A stretch of 64,000 nt of DNA, from contig NZ_FNSN01000003.1 of NCBI RefSeq assembly GCF_900105345.1, positions 930,001 through 994,000 of the forward strand. The letters are read 5' to 3'. The stretch is from Arthrobacter woluwensis (GTDB taxonomy: Bacteria; Actinomycetota; Actinomycetes; Actinomycetales; Micrococcaceae). The translations under genes were made by a program, and so were the position numbers. Shown here piece after piece: positions 53,242-62,715 of this stretch. The notes beneath the pieces are model-generated. The model was not told where the DNA came from, ran no database searches, and worked only from the letters and a program-made list of their open reading frames with translations. Within the stretch, counting starts at the first letter, position 1, and each line of letters opens with the position of its first letter.

Positions 53242-54027
53242 TCAGAGCACGCGGCTCAGGAACTCCTTGGTGCGTTCGTGCTGCGGAGCGGCGATGATCG
53301 CCCGGGGATCGCCGGACTCCACGACCACGCCGCCGTCCATGAACGTCAGGGTGTCGCCGACCTCGCGGGCGAAACCGATTTCGTGGGTCACCACGATCAT
53401 GGTCATGCCGGACTTCGCGAGGTCCTTCATCACGTTCAGCACGTCACCCACGAGCTCCGGGTCCAGGGCCGAGGTGGGCTCGTCGAAGAGCATGACCTCG
53501 GGTTCCATGGCCAGTGCCCGGGCGATCGCCACGCGCTGCTGCTGGCCGCCGGAGAGCTGCGACGGGTAGTGGTTGATGCGCGATCCCAGGCCCACCATCT
53601 CCAGCAGCTCGGCGGCGCGCTTCTTGGCCACCGCCTTGCTCTGACCCTTGACCTGCATGGGCGCCTCGATGACGTTCTCCAGCGCGGTCATATGCGGGAA
53701 GAGGTTGAACTTCTGGAACACCATGCCGATGTTCTGGCGCTGGGCTGCGATCTCCTTGTCCTTGAGATCGTGCAGGCGACCGTTCACCTCGCGGTAGCCG
53801 ATCAGCTGGTCGCCCACGTGGATGCGGCCGGCGCTGATGGTCTCCATCAGGTTCACGCAGCGGAGCATGGTCGACTTTCCGGAGCCGGAGGGCCCGATGA
53901 CGACCGCCACCTCGCCCTTCTTCACCGTCATGTCGATGCCCTTGAGGACGTGGTGGTGCCCGTAGTACTTGTGCAGACCCTCGATGCGGACGAGGGGCTT
54001 GTTCTCTTCAGTATTCGTTTCAGCCAT
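53242..54027 (-). CDS. Polar amino acid ABC transporter ATPase
   Basis: A 261-aa ATPase of the GlnQ/HisP group. Walker A is GPSGSGKST, the signature LSGGQQQR, Walker [15 protein letters not shown] and the switch His in [14 protein letters not shown] 54027 starts 11 nt after the permease stop. Third gene of a binding protein-permease-ATPase operon. Confidence 0.95.
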   Translation of the reverse strand: MAETNTEENKPLVRIEGLHKYYGHHHVLKGIDMTVKKGEVAVVIGPSGSGKSTMLRCVNLMETISAGRIHVGDQLIGYREVNGRLHDLKDKEIAAQRQNIGMVFQKFNLFPHMTALENVIEAPMQVKGQSKAVAKKRAAELLEMVGLGSRINHYPSQLSGGQQQRVAIARALAMEPEVMLFDEPTSALDPELVGDVLNVMKDLAKSGMTMIVVTHEIGFAREVGDTLTFMDGGVVVESGDPRAIIAAPQHERTKEFLSRVL

Positions 54028-54038
54028 ATTCCTGAGCC

Positions 54039-54968
54039 TCACTGTCCGGACATTCGCGGGGCGCCCTCGGCCAGCATCTGGGCCTTGAGCGCGTCCGGAT
54101 TGATCACCTGGGGCACACCGCCGTCGACGCCTCGGCCGTAGTACTTCTCGAGGTAGTGCTGACCCACCATGAGGATGCTGGTGATGAGCAGGTACCAGAT
54201 CGCCGCGACGATGAGCAGCGGAACGGGGAGGTAGAGGCGGTTCGCCAGGGCGTTCGTGACGAATGTCAGGTCGAGGGTGAACGGCACGGCGAGGACCAGG
54301 GAGGTGGTCTTCAGCATGCCGATGGTCTCGTTGCCGGTCGGCGGCACGATGATCCGCATGGCCTGCGGCAGGACGATGCGCCACATGATCTTGCCGTTGG
54401 ACATGCCGAGCGCCTGCGCGGCCTCCATCTGGCCCTTGTCGACGGACTTCAGGCCGGCACGGAAGATCTCCGCCAGGTATGCCGATTCATTCAGGCCCAG
54501 GCCGAGGATGGCCGCCACGGTCGCCGTGATCACCGTCGAGGTGTCGATGCTGAACCACTGGGGTCCGTAAGGGATCCCCGCGCTGATCTTCGGGTAGAGC
54601 ACTGCGAACAGGCCCCAGAAGATCAACTGGGTGTACACCGGGGTGCCGCGGAAGAACCACACCCAGAACCATGAGGACCAGCGGAGCACCGGATTGTCGG
54701 ATTGCCGCATGATCGCCAGGATGATGGCGAGGACGATCGCGATGGCCATGGACGCCACCGTCAGCAGCAGCGTCCAGCCCACACCCTGCACGACCTTGAC
54801 GTCGAGGATGTACTTGCCGACCACGTCCCAGTGGAATTCCTTGTTGGTGAAGATGTTCACCAGGACCGCGACGACCACGCCGATGATGATGACCGCACTG
54901 ACGATGCGTCCCGGGTGCCGCACCGGCACTGAGTGATTCAGCACTGGTGCGTCGTCTTTGTGACTCAT
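54039..54968 (-). CDS. Polar amino acid ABC transporter permease
   Basis: A 309-aa HisM/GlnP-type permease with about five to six membrane segments. The conserved [16 protein letters not shown] and the EAA-like loop [26 protein letters not shown] are clear. It has a longer N-terminal part (first span at about residues 22-41) and a polar C-terminal tail of about 40 residues, as in several actinobacterial homologues. A single permease implies a homodimeric channel. Confidence 0.94.
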   Translation of the reverse strand: MSHKDDAPVLNHSVPVRHPGRIVSAVIIIGVVVAVLVNIFTNKEFHWDVVGKYILDVKVVQGVGWTLLLTVASMAIAIVLAIILAIMRQSDNPVLRWSSWFWVWFFRGTPVYTQLIFWGLFAVLYPKISAGIPYGPQWFSIDTSTVITATVAAILGLGLNESAYLAEIFRAGLKSVDKGQMEAAQALGMSNGKIMWRIVLPQAMRIIVPPTGNETIGMLKTTSLVLAVPFTLDLTFVTNALANRLYLPVPLLIVAAIWYLLITSILMVGQHYLEKYYGRGVDGGVPQVINPDALKAQMLAEGAPRMSGQ

Positions 54969-54999
54969 GATCTACCTGAGCTTCTGGGGAGAGAACGGA

Positions 55000-55959
55000 T
55001 CAGGACGCGGCCGGAGCCGGGTTCAGCTCGGACTTGGTGATCGCACCTTCGGAGTTGCCCCAGGCGTCGAGGATCTTCTTGTAGGAGCCGTCCGCGATGA
55101 GGCTGTTCAGGGTGTCCTGGACCAGGGTCGCCAGGGCGGTGTCCGCCTTGGCCACGGTCACGCCCTGGGGAGCGGCGTCGTAGATGTCACCGATCTTCTC
55201 GAGCTGGCCGTTGGTCTGGGTCAGCGCGTAGCCGATGATGGGGGAGTCGGCGGCCATCGCGTCGATGGAACCGTTCACCAGGCGGGTGGTGACGTCGGTC
55301 TGGTTCTTCAGGGTCACAATGTCGATCGGCTTCTTGCCGGCGTCGACGCACTTCTTGTTGCGGTCCTTCAGATCCGGGTCCTCCTGGACGGTGCCGGTCT
55401 GGACGCCGATGGACTTGCCGCAGACGTCATCCAGGCTGAAGCCCTTGGGGTTGCCCTTCTTGACGGCCCAGGTGGTGCCGGCCTTGAAGTAGCTGACCAT
55501 GTTGACGGCCTGGAGGCGCTCCTTGTTGATGGTGAAGGAGGAGATGCCCAGGTCGTACTTGGGGCCGAGCGCGGGGAGGATGCCGGTGAACTCGGCGGTC
55601 TGGACCTGGACCTTCAGGCCCAGCTTGGCGCCGATGGCCTTCGCGATGTCGACGTCGTAGCCGATCGGGGTCTGGCCGTCCGCGTCGAGGAACTCCGCCG
55701 GTGCGTAGCTGGTGTCGGAGCCGACCACCAGGGTGCCCTTGGTCTTGATGGCGGCCGGGACCTTGGCGGCGAGGGCGTCATCCTTCTGGACGGTGCTGGG
55801 ATCGAACGTCGCAGTGCTGGAGGAGCCGGAAGACGGCTTGGAACCGTTGTCTGCCGTCTCGGAGGCATTGGTGCAGGCGGAGAGAGCCAGCGCGCCGATG
55901 GCCAGTACGGCTGCCGTCTTGACCTTGGTGCTACCGAAGAGGGAGCGGTTGAACATCAT
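55000..55959 (-). CDS. Amino acid-binding lipoprotein of the ABC importer
   Basis: A 319-aa family 3 solute-binding protein. The signal ends in the lipobox LSAC. The mature N-terminus is a Ser/Thr-rich linker. The domain begins TLVVGSDTSYAPAEF and continues through GYDVDIAKAIGAKLGLKV, with the ligand-contacting Arg/Asp sites DLGISSFTINKERL and SIGVQTGTVQED. ATG 55959 has AAAGGG upstream; an ATG one codon later is equivalent. The ligand is a polar or charged amino acid, not resolved by sequence. Permease follows after 31 nt. Confidence 0.92.
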   Translation of the reverse strand: MMFNRSLFGSTKVKTAAVLAIGALALSACTNASETADNGSKPSSGSSSTATFDPSTVQKDDALAAKVPAAIKTKGTLVVGSDTSYAPAEFLDADGQTPIGYDVDIAKAIGAKLGLKVQVQTAEFTGILPALGPKYDLGISSFTINKERLQAVNMVSYFKAGTTWAVKKGNPKGFSLDDVCGKSIGVQTGTVQEDPDLKDRNKKCVDAGKKPIDIVTLKNQTDVTTRLVNGSIDAMAADSPIIGYALTQTNGQLEKIGDIYDAAPQGVTVAKADTALATLVQDTLNSLIADGSYKKILDAWGNSEGAITKSELNPAPAAS

Positions 55960-56330
55960 GATTTTTACCCTTTGTTGCGCTGGGACCTGGAGTTGAGTCC
56001 GCTTAAGTGTAGTCACGCATTGAGAGGTGCGTCACAGTCAACTTGCATTGACTATTGGACAACGCCTCGCCGCGAAGCACAAGCCTTGAATGTTGCCTGA
56101 CGGTAAATTCTTCAGCTCCGCCTCGCCGTGTGACTCCCATCACTAAAGCGCAGATCGGAGGCCGGCGGGGAATCCGACTCGCCATTGTGTCCGGTATTCC
56201 GGACGCGAAAGACATGCTTCGGAAAACGACGACGACGGCGCGCCGTCCTGCGGCACAGGGCCGGTCACGCCGAAGGAAGTGAGCTCGCGGGTGGCAGGGC
56301 TCGAAGTTGGGCCTCGCCCGGCCTCACGCC
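55960..56330 (-). promoter_or_regulatory. Upstream region of the amino acid ABC operon
   Basis: 371 bp without a supportable gene, between the menF stop and the binding-protein start (same strand). On the minus strand TTGACT, CAATGC and TACACT elements are scattered near 55990-56045, but no pair has good spacing. A 6-bp hairpin GTCCGG-TATT-CCGGAC at 56189-56204 is the only candidate menF terminator seen. Confidence 0.3.
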
Positions 56331-57662
56331 TCAGGATGCGACGTTGAGGGCTTCCAGCATCGGGCGGAACTTCGCCCAAGTCTCCGCGAGCTCGGACTCG
56401 GGGATCGACCCCTCCACGACGCCGCAGCCGGCGAACAGTCGGGCCGTCGACCCGTCCAGGAGTCCGCCGCGCAGTCCGATGCCCCACTCGCCGTTCCCGG
56501 CGGCGTCGAGCCAGCCCACCGGTCCGGCGTAAGGGCCGCGGTCCAGATGCTCCAGTTCGCGGATGATCGCGCCCGCGGGCAGGGTGGGCGTTCCGCACAC
56601 GGCGGCGGTCGGGTGAAGGGCGTTGACCAGGGCCAGGGAGGACGGGATGTGCCCCTCGGCGTCCAGGAGCTCGGCCTTCACATCGGAGGCGAGGTGCCAC
56701 ACATTGGGCAGTTCCAGGATGAACGGTTCCTCATGGGCGTCGGTGGCTTCGGAGAACGGTTCGAGCGCGTTGACCAGGGAATCGATGGCGATCTGGTGTT
56801 CGTGGCGCTGTTTCACCGAACCGGCGAGCACGCGTTCGGCGTAGGCGGTCTCGTCCTCCTCCGCCGTGCGTTCCACGGCGTCCCGGCGGTCCAGGGTGCC
56901 GGCGAGGACGCGGGCCTGGGCGGTGCGGCCCACCACCTGGATGAGCATCTCCGGGGTCGCCCCGACGAAGCCGTCCACGCGGTAGGTCCAGCATTCGCGG
57001 TACTGCCGGGCCAGCCGGGCCAGGACGTTCTCGGGGACCACGGCGGAGGGCAGGTCCACCTCGACGTCGCGGGCCAGGACGATCTTCTCGACGGCGCCCG
57101 AGCGGATGCGCTCCACCCCTTCGTCGACGGCGGCCATCCACTCCGCCTCGCTCAGCGAGCCCGGGCGGATGGGGGCGTTCAGCGCCGGGCGCCGCGCGGC
57201 GGCGTCGTCCGAGGACTGCGGGCGGGGGAGCAGACGCTCCACGGCGTCGCGGACATCGTCCTCCGACGGTGCGGAGTCCGCGAAGGTCGACAGCGTCGCC
57301 CAGCGCAGGCCGTTCCGCTGGCCGATGACGAGTTCGGGCACCACGAGGCGTGAGGCGTAGCCGGACGTCTTGGAGAATGCGAAGGAGCCGAAGGCGGCGG
57401 GGCCGGTGCCGGGAAGGCCGAGGGGGTCGATGACCTGCGCCGTCAGCGACAAGGCGCGCCACCACTGCTCGGCGAGCATGAAACGTTCCGGGCCGGAGAC
57501 CTCGAAGCGGGTCACTTCGCCGAAGCCGAGGAGGCCCGAACCGCGGCGGATCCAGCTCAGTGCGACGGCGGGGGCATGAGGGTCGGCGAGGAAAGCCGCC
57601 AGACCGTCCTCGGAGGCGTCCTCGCCCAGAGGTACGGTGGTGCTCTTCAGCGTGCTGCTCAT
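56331..57662 (-). CDS. menF: Isochorismate synthase (menaquinone biosynthesis)
   Basis: A 443-aa chorismate-binding enzyme turning chorismate into isochorismate. The C-terminal catalytic half has [45 protein letters not shown] and [26 protein letters not shown], in the family's order. A catalytic Lys is likely in [12 protein letters not shown]. Salicylate synthases share the fold, but the menD and menG neighbours favour the menaquinone role. Divergent from menG; a minus-strand TACCCT lies 9 nt before ATG 57662. Confidence 0.92.
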   Translation of the reverse strand: MSSTLKSTTVPLGEDASEDGLAAFLADPHAPAVALSWIRRGSGLLGFGEVTRFEVSGPERFMLAEQWWRALSLTAQVIDPLGLPGTGPAAFGSFAFSKTSGYASRLVVPELVIGQRNGLRWATLSTFADSAPSEDDVRDAVERLLPRPQSSDDAAARRPALNAPIRPGSLSEAEWMAAVDEGVERIRSGAVEKIVLARDVEVDLPSAVVPENVLARLARQYRECWTYRVDGFVGATPEMLIQVVGRTAQARVLAGTLDRRDAVERTAEEDETAYAERVLAGSVKQRHEHQIAIDSLVNALEPFSEATDAHEEPFILELPNVWHLASDVKAELLDAEGHIPSSLALVNALHPTAAVCGTPTLPAGAIIRELEHLDRGPYAGPVGWLDAAGNGEWGIGLRGGLLDGSTARLFAGCGVVEGSIPESELAETWAKFRPMLEALNVAS

Positions 57663-57794
57663 GATGGAACAAGGGTACTCCCGAACTGCGCCTCGTCCTG
57701 TTCAGGGCCGGTTCCGTCCGCCCTCTCCGAACCGTCGTCAGGAGAGCATGGTCACAAGGAATCCGTGGTCGTCGCGAATGTTTGCGACAATGAG

Positions 57795-58553
57795 ATGGTG
57801 AGCAGCACACCGATCCGAGCCTCGCTCGACAAGCGTCCCGAAGAAGTAGCCACCATGTTCGACGATGTTGCGCCGAAGTACGACGTGGTCAACGATGTCC
57901 TGTCCCTCGGGCAGACGCGGCGGTGGCGCAAAATCGTCTTCGACGCGGTCGGCGCGGTTCCGGGGCAGCGCGTCCTCGATCTGGCGGCCGGCACCGGCAC
58001 CTCCAGCGAGCCCTACGCGGACGCCGGGATCGACGTCGTGGCCTGCGATTTCTCCCTCGGCATGCTCAAGGTCGGCAAGCGCCGCCGCCCGGACATCGAC
58101 TTCGTGGCCGGCGACGCCATGAACCTCCCGTTCGAGGATGACAGCTTCGACGCCTGCACCATCTCCTTCGGCCTGCGCAACGTGAACGAACCGCGCAAGG
58201 CCCTCGCCGAGATGCTCCGCGTCACCCGCCCCGGCGGCCGGATCGTCGTGGCGGAGTTCTCCCACCCGACCGTCCCCGTGTGGCGCACCATGTACACCGA
58301 GTACCTCATGCGTGCGCTCCCCGCGATCGCCCGCAAGGTCTCCTCCAACCCGGACGCCTACGTCTACCTCGCCGAGTCGATCCGCGCCTGGCCGAACCAG
58401 GACGAACTCGCCCACTGGCTCCAGGACGCCGGCTGGGAGGACGTCGCCTACCGCAATCTGAACGGCGGCATCGTCGCCGTGCACCGCGGCGTCAAGCCAC
58501 TGACCGACGACGCCGCAGCCTCCACCGCACGCCCGGCGCCCGCCGCGCGCTAG
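57795..58553 (+). CDS. menG: Demethylmenaquinone methyltransferase
   Basis: A 252-aa SAM-dependent methyltransferase of the UbiE/MenG family doing the last ring methylation. Motif I is [19 protein letters not shown] at about residues 58-76. [19 protein letters not shown] and [11 protein letters not shown] follow, all UbiE signatures. ATG 57795 is chosen because the conserved start lies at [23 protein letters not shown]; longer frames run back toward menF. The reductase gene follows after 10 nt. Confidence 0.94.
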   Translation: MVSSTPIRASLDKRPEEVATMFDDVAPKYDVVNDVLSLGQTRRWRKIVFDAVGAVPGQRVLDLAAGTGTSSEPYADAGIDVVACDFSLGMLKVGKRRRPDIDFVAGDAMNLPFEDDSFDACTISFGLRNVNEPRKALAEMLRVTRPGGRIVVAEFSHPTVPVWRTMYTEYLMRALPAIARKVSSNPDAYVYLAESIRAWPNQDELAHWLQDAGWEDVAYRNLNGGIVAVHRGVKPLTDDAAASTARPAPAAR

Positions 58554-58563
58554 AGGGAGCCCG

Positions 58564-59904
58564 GTGAACGTTCTCATTGTCGGCGCGGGTCCCGCCGGGT
58601 CCACCGCTGCGCACTACCTCGCCCAGGACGGCCATGAGGTCACGGTCCTGGAGAAGACGTCCTTTCCGCGGGAGAAGGTCTGCGGCGACGGGCTCACCCC
58701 GCGTGCGGTGCGTGAGATCCAGCGCCTCGGGCTGCCGCACGAGGAGGCCGACGGCTGGCGCCGGAACAAGGGCCTGCGCCTGATCGCCGGCGGCCGCCAG
58801 GTGGAGCTCGCCTGGCCCGAGGTCGGCGATTTCCCGCAGTACGGCCTGATCCGGACGCGCCTCGGCTTCGATGAGGCGCTCGCCCGCCACGCGGAGGCCT
58901 CGGGGGCCACCGTTCTGGAACGCCATTCCGTCACCGAAGCGCTGCGCGACGACTCCGGACGCGTCATCGGCGCCCGGGCCGCGATCCTCGACGAACGCGG
59001 ACGCAAGACCGGCGAGACGCGGGACTTCCACGCCGACGTCGTCCTCGCGGCCGACGGCAACTCGACCCGCACGGCAGTGTCCCTCGGCGTGGCCAAGCGC
59101 GACGACCGCCCCCTGGGCGTGGCCGTCCGCGGCTACTACACGAGTCCCCGGCACGAGGACGACTGGATGGAGGGCTGGCTCGAGCTGCCCGGCAAGGACG
59201 GCAAGCCGCTGCCCGGCTACGGCTGGATCTTCGGCGTCGGGGACGGCACCTCGAACGTCGGCCTGGGCATCCTCAACTCCTCCAAGGAGTTCGGCCGCCT
59301 CGACTACAAGCAGGTCATGCGGGACTGGGTCGCCGCCATGCCGGGGGAGTGGGGCTACCGCGAGGAGAACCTGGTGGGCGAGATCCGCGGCGCCGCCCTT
59401 CCCATGGGCTTCAACCGCACTCCGCACCACCTTCCCGGGATGCTGCTGCTCGGCGATGCCGGCGGCATGGTCTCACCGTTCAACGGCGAGGGCATCTCCT
59501 ACGCGATGGAGTCCGCGCGCTTCGCCGCCGAGCACCTCATCGACGCCGATCGTGCCGCCCGCAGCGCCACCTCGGCGGGCGCCGCCGAACGTGCGCTCGA
59601 CGCCGGCCTGGCCGCCTACGCCACCCAGGTGCGCGATGAATGGGGCAGTCACTTCACGCTCGGCCGGGTGTTCGCGCGCCTGATCGGCAATCCGCGGATC
59701 ATGAAACTGGCACTCCGCACGGGCATGCCGCTGCCCGCGCTGATGCGGTTCGTGGTGCGCATGCTCGCGAACCTCACGGACCCCCGGTCGGGGCGTTTCG
59801 AGGACTCCGTGATCGCTCTGCTCGAACGACTGGTGCCCGCCACGTCGAACACCGGAACGGCGCCCGCCCCGCGTGCGTCACAGACCCTCCCCGCGACTCG
59901 TTAG
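58564..59904 (+). CDS. menJ: Geranylgeranyl-reductase-family flavoprotein, MenJ-like menaquinone reductase
   Basis: A 446-aa FAD-dependent reductase. The N-terminal dinucleotide fold is VLIVGAGPAGSTAA. The PREKVCGDGLTPRA motif is the family's substrate/flavin loop, and LLLGDAGGMVSPFNGEGISYAMES is the second FAD motif. In mycobacteria MenJ (Rv0561c) saturates one isoprene unit of menaquinone and lies beside a polyprenyl synthase, as here. The GTG start has GAGGGAGCCCG upstream. The last 25 residues are low-complexity and probably disordered. Confidence 0.88.
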   Translation: MNVLIVGAGPAGSTAAHYLAQDGHEVTVLEKTSFPREKVCGDGLTPRAVREIQRLGLPHEEADGWRRNKGLRLIAGGRQVELAWPEVGDFPQYGLIRTRLGFDEALARHAEASGATVLERHSVTEALRDDSGRVIGARAAILDERGRKTGETRDFHADVVLAADGNSTRTAVSLGVAKRDDRPLGVAVRGYYTSPRHEDDWMEGWLELPGKDGKPLPGYGWIFGVGDGTSNVGLGILNSSKEFGRLDYKQVMRDWVAAMPGEWGYREENLVGEIRGAALPMGFNRTPHHLPGMLLLGDAGGMVSPFNGEGISYAMESARFAAEHLIDADRAARSATSAGAAERALDAGLAAYATQVRDEWGSHFTLGRVFARLIGNPRIMKLALRTGMPLPALMRFVVRMLANLTDPRSGRFEDSVIALLERLVPATSNTGTAPAPRASQTLPATR

Positions 59905-59907
59905 GCT
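59902..59907 (+). promoter_or_regulatory. -10 box (TAGGCT) for leaderless polyprenyl synthase transcript
   Basis: TAGGCT overlaps the menJ stop codon and stands 6 nt before GTG 59914. Despite the 9-nt gap between the genes, the synthase thus seems to have its own internal promoter. Confidence 0.55.
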
Positions 59908-59913
59908 TTAACC

Positions 59914-61017
59914 GTGAGCACACCCGCAGACCGCACCTGGACGCACGCCGGACACGGACCTTCCAGCGCCGTGGAACCCGAGCCGAGCACTACGGCCATC
60001 GCCACCGGCCTGACCTTGCCGCGTGGCTTCGCCGCGATCTCCGAGGATCAGGTGATCGGCCCCGCGCTGACCACCAACCTGGCCCGTGTGGAGAAGATGC
60101 TGCGGGAGGCCATCGCGAACTCCGATCCCCTGGCGGACGCCACCTCGCGTCACCTGGTGGAGGCCGGCGGCAAGCGCATCCGCCCGCTCCTGGCCCTCCT
60201 CTGCTCCCACCTGGGCGACTACACCCGCCCCGAGGTGCTGCAGGCCGCCGTCGTGGTGGAACTGACGCATCTGGCCACGCTGTATCACGACGACGTCATG
60301 GACTCCGCGCCCTTCCGCCGCGGTGCGCCGACGGCGCATGAGGTCTGGGGCAACTCGGTGGCGGTCCTGACCGGCGACCTGATCTTCGCCCGGGCCTCCA
60401 TCCTGGTCTCCGAGCTCGGTGGCCGTGCCCTCGGCATCCAGGCCCGCACCTTCGAACGTCTGTGCCTCGGCCAGCTCCACGAGACCGTGGGTCCGCGGGA
60501 GGACGAGGACCCCTTGCAGCACTACATCCAGGTGCTCGCGGACAAGACCGGCTCCCTCGTGGCCGCGTCCGCCCAGCTCGGCGCGATCTTCGCCGGCGTC
60601 GACGAGACCGTGGAGAACGTCCTGGTCGAGTACGGCGAGAAGCTGGGCGTCGCGTTCCAGCTGGCCGATGACGTCATCGACGTGACCAGCGCCCGCGTGA
60701 AGTCCGGCAAGACCCCGGGCACCGACCTCCGCGAAGGCGTGCCGACTCTGCCGGTCCTCCTGCTGCGGCAGGCCGCCCGCGACGGCGACGCCTCCGCCGC
60801 CGAGGTGCTGGCGCTCGTGGACGGTGACCTGAGCGGTGATGAGGCCCTGGCGGCCGCCGTCTCCGCGCTGGGCGCGCACCCGGTGACCGAACAGTCGTGG
60901 GCCGTGGCGCGTCGCTGGGCCGATGAGGCCATGACCGCTCTGGAGCCGCTTCCCGAAGGCGTGGTCAAGGAGTCCCTGGCGAACTTCGCGCTGGCCGTGG
61001 TGGACCGCACCGCCTGA
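59914..61017 (+). CDS. trans-Polyprenyl diphosphate synthase (menaquinone side chain)
   Basis: A 367-aa prenyl elongase that makes the long isoprenoid tail. The first Asp-rich motif is Asp126-Asp127-x2-Asp130 (HDDVMD), the second Asp252-Asp253-x2-Asp256 (DDVID), with GGKRIRPLL and GTPLREGVPTLP-like (GTDLREGVPTLPVLLL) blocks. Chain length is not readable, though a residue set without bulky groups before HDDVMD (ELTHLATLYHDD) agrees with a long product. A 45-residue Pro/Thr-rich N-terminal extension precedes the fold. It lies directly after menJ, the same order as grcC1 beside menJ in mycobacteria. Confidence 0.92.
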   Translation: MSTPADRTWTHAGHGPSSAVEPEPSTTAIATGLTLPRGFAAISEDQVIGPALTTNLARVEKMLREAIANSDPLADATSRHLVEAGGKRIRPLLALLCSHLGDYTRPEVLQAAVVVELTHLATLYHDDVMDSAPFRRGAPTAHEVWGNSVAVLTGDLIFARASILVSELGGRALGIQARTFERLCLGQLHETVGPREDEDPLQHYIQVLADKTGSLVAASAQLGAIFAGVDETVENVLVEYGEKLGVAFQLADDVIDVTSARVKSGKTPGTDLREGVPTLPVLLLRQAARDGDASAAEVLALVDGDLSGDEALAAAVSALGAHPVTEQSWAVARRWADEAMTALEPLPEGVVKESLANFALAVVDRTA

Positions 61018-61342
61018 GCCCCACGGCGGTCCCACCTGGACCGTTGCGTTTTGACACTTCGTGACAGCATCCCGGCATGGTTCTGGACCGTGCCGGGATG
61101 TTCTGTTTCCGGATGACGTCCTGTGAGCCGGAATTACTCCACGACGGACAACGAAACAGACCCGCAGGACATCTAGGGGGGATCCATGGCCTGCGGGCCT
61201 GTCTCTTGGGAAATCGGGAGATTATTTTAGAAGGGCTCCCGAAAGAACCACCTTAGGAGGGGGCGATTCCTGCCGTTAGCATATGACGAATTTTGTCATG
61301 CGTCCAGTCATTCATTGCGAAGCGTGGAGAGACGAGTTCGGC
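61018..61342. terminator. Gap with three hairpins after the polyprenyl synthase
   Basis: No gene seen in 325 bp. CATCCCGGCA (61068-61077) pairs exactly with 61091-61100 and is followed by TTCTGTTTCC, a likely terminator. A second stem pairs 61156-61168 with 61190-61202 with one mismatch. A third, CGGGAG (61215-61220) with CTCCCG (61236-61241), encloses an AT-rich loop. ATGAC-N7-GTCAT at about 61283-61299 is a small inverted repeat. The right-hand ones could end the convergent SUKH transcript or belong to a small RNA. Confidence 0.5.
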
Positions 61343-61771
61343 TCAGGACTCTTCGTCATCCTCGAAGGCCCAGGCCAGCATGTCAAAGGTGAACTCGGAG
61401 AAGGTGCCGTCCTCGCTCTTCCATTCGCCGCGGGCGTTGTTCTTCCGCCAGACGATCGGGTCCGGGACGCTGAGGTCGCCCACCCGGATGCCCCAGGTGT
61501 AGCTTTCGTCCTCGTCCTCCAGGAACATGAGGAAGCCCTCGTCGTCGACTTCCAGCTCTTCCGGGTCCCAGAAGTAGTGGTAGGCCTCCATGATGTCTTC
61601 GCAGCCGCCGAGGGCCAGGTAGAACTCTCGCATGGCCTGGGGAAGCGTGAGCTTCAGCCCGGCCAGGGCGGCGTCGAGCTCAGCCTCGGGGATGCCGTCC
61701 TCTTCCTGCCAGTCATCGGCCAGGTACTTCGGGACAAGCGCGCGGTACTTCTCCAAGAACATTTCGCTCAT
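61343..61771 (-). CDS. SMI1/KNR4 (SUKH) family protein
   Basis: A 142-aa acidic protein. The core LPQAMREFYLALGG, followed by an acidic FLMFLEDEDESYTWGIRV strand region and VPDPIVW, fits the SUKH fold. Many SUKH proteins are immunity proteins to polymorphic toxins, but no toxin gene is adjacent. ATG 61771 (MSEMFLEKY) is chosen; the frame continues 37 codons upstream into low-complexity, Arg/Pro-rich sequence that is unlikely to be translated. Confidence 0.75.
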   Translation of the reverse strand: MSEMFLEKYRALVPKYLADDWQEEDGIPEAELDAALAGLKLTLPQAMREFYLALGGCEDIMEAYHYFWDPEELEVDDEGFLMFLEDEDESYTWGIRVGDLSVPDPIVWRKNNARGEWKSEDGTFSEFTFDMLAWAFEDDEES

Positions 61772-61873
61772 GGGTTCCATCCTATCCAGTGGAGCAAGCC
61801 CCCGCGGTGGCCTGGGACGGAGCTCACGGTGCGCGTGGTTCTGCGCCGCGTGTGGTCGCCGTGCGCGTGGTTC

Positions 61874-61925
61874 ACCTTGCACTTTCTCGGGGCTCAGCGC
61901 CGGGAAGCCCGAGAAAGTGCAAGGT
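61874..61925. terminator. Perfect 18-bp inverted repeat between SUKH and TRIC genes
   Basis: Arms 61874-61891 and 61908-61925 are exact complements around a 16-nt loop. It lies just downstream of the TRIC gene (minus strand) and upstream of the SUKH gene. A 13-nt direct repeat, GTGCGCGTGGTTC, stands at 61829-61841 and 61861-61873, the second copy touching the left arm. Confidence 0.65.
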
Positions 61926-61962
61926 CGACATCAAGGGCGGCCCAAGGTCGACGGCGGAACGC

Positions 61963-62601
61963 TCAGTCGAGCTGACGGTGCCAGCCGTGCACGGCAAGGG
62001 GGACGTACCAGTGGCGGCGCCAGGCGGTGACCCGGAAGGCGAAGACGAGGGCGGCGATCGTGAGGCCGGTTACCAGGTTGAACCAGCCGAGATGCCAGAC
62101 GAGCGCGGTCAGCGCCGCGCCGCAGAAGGCCGGGAGCGCGTAGATCTCGCGGGCGTCGAAGAGCGCGGGCACTTCGTTGGCCGTGATGTCGCGCAGGACG
62201 CCGCCGCCCACGGCCGTGGTGACTCCCAGCAGGATGGCCGCCACCGGGTTCGCGCCGAGGGAGATGGCCTTCAGCGTGCCGGAGATGCAGAACAGGGCTA
62301 GCCCGCCGGCGTCGAACAGGGTGAGGAGGGAGGTGACACGCTGCACGCTGTTGAAGAAGATGTAGACGAGAGCGGCGGCCAGGATCGGCGGCACCAGGTA
62401 GATGGGCTGGCCGAACGCGGAGGGCAGGTGCACGCCCAGGATGACGTCGCGGACCACACCGCCGCCGAGGCTCACGAGGCACGCGAGAAGGACCGAGCCC
62501 ACGACGTCGAAGCGCTTGCGGGCCGCCAGCAGCGAGCCGGAGACGGCGAAGAAGAACACGCCCAGCAGGTCGAGGGCCAGGAGGCCGGTGTCAAAGGACA
62601 T
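61963..62601 (-). CDS. TRIC-family (UPF0126) cation channel-like membrane protein
   Basis: A 212-aa membrane protein with about seven segments built from two related halves. Each half carries the family's glycine-rich kink: SLGGGVVRDVILG and AVGGGVLRDITANEVP. Prokaryotic TRIC homologues form trimeric monovalent cation channels; the older name is UPF0126/YadS-like. ATG 62601 has GGAAGG upstream and is preferred over a start 69 nt earlier. Divergent from the sirohydrochlorin chelatase. Confidence 0.88.
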   Translation of the reverse strand: MSFDTGLLALDLLGVFFFAVSGSLLAARKRFDVVGSVLLACLVSLGGGVVRDVILGVHLPSAFGQPIYLVPPILAAALVYIFFNSVQRVTSLLTLFDAGGLALFCISGTLKAISLGANPVAAILLGVTTAVGGGVLRDITANEVPALFDAREIYALPAFCGAALTALVWHLGWFNLVTGLTIAALVFAFRVTAWRRHWYVPLAVHGWHRQLD

Positions 62602-62702
62602 GGCCTTCCCTTCCGCTCTGTCCGTGCGCACATCAGGATTCCGGAATGGGTCGCCCGACATGCTTCGCAATCAAGGTTAAGGCACCGGGGGACCGCTCGC
62701 GT

Positions 62703-62708
62703 TACGCT
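62703..62708 (+). promoter_or_regulatory. -10 box (TACGCT) for a leaderless chelatase transcript
   Basis: TACGCT is followed by 7 nt and ATG 62716. No ribosome site lies between. Confidence 0.5.
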
Positions 62709-62715
62709 CCCAGTC

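Noticed and set aside
56331-57662. Siderophore/salicylate pathway isochorismate synthase
   Set aside because: Neighbours are menD, menG and menJ; no salicylate or siderophore genes are visible.
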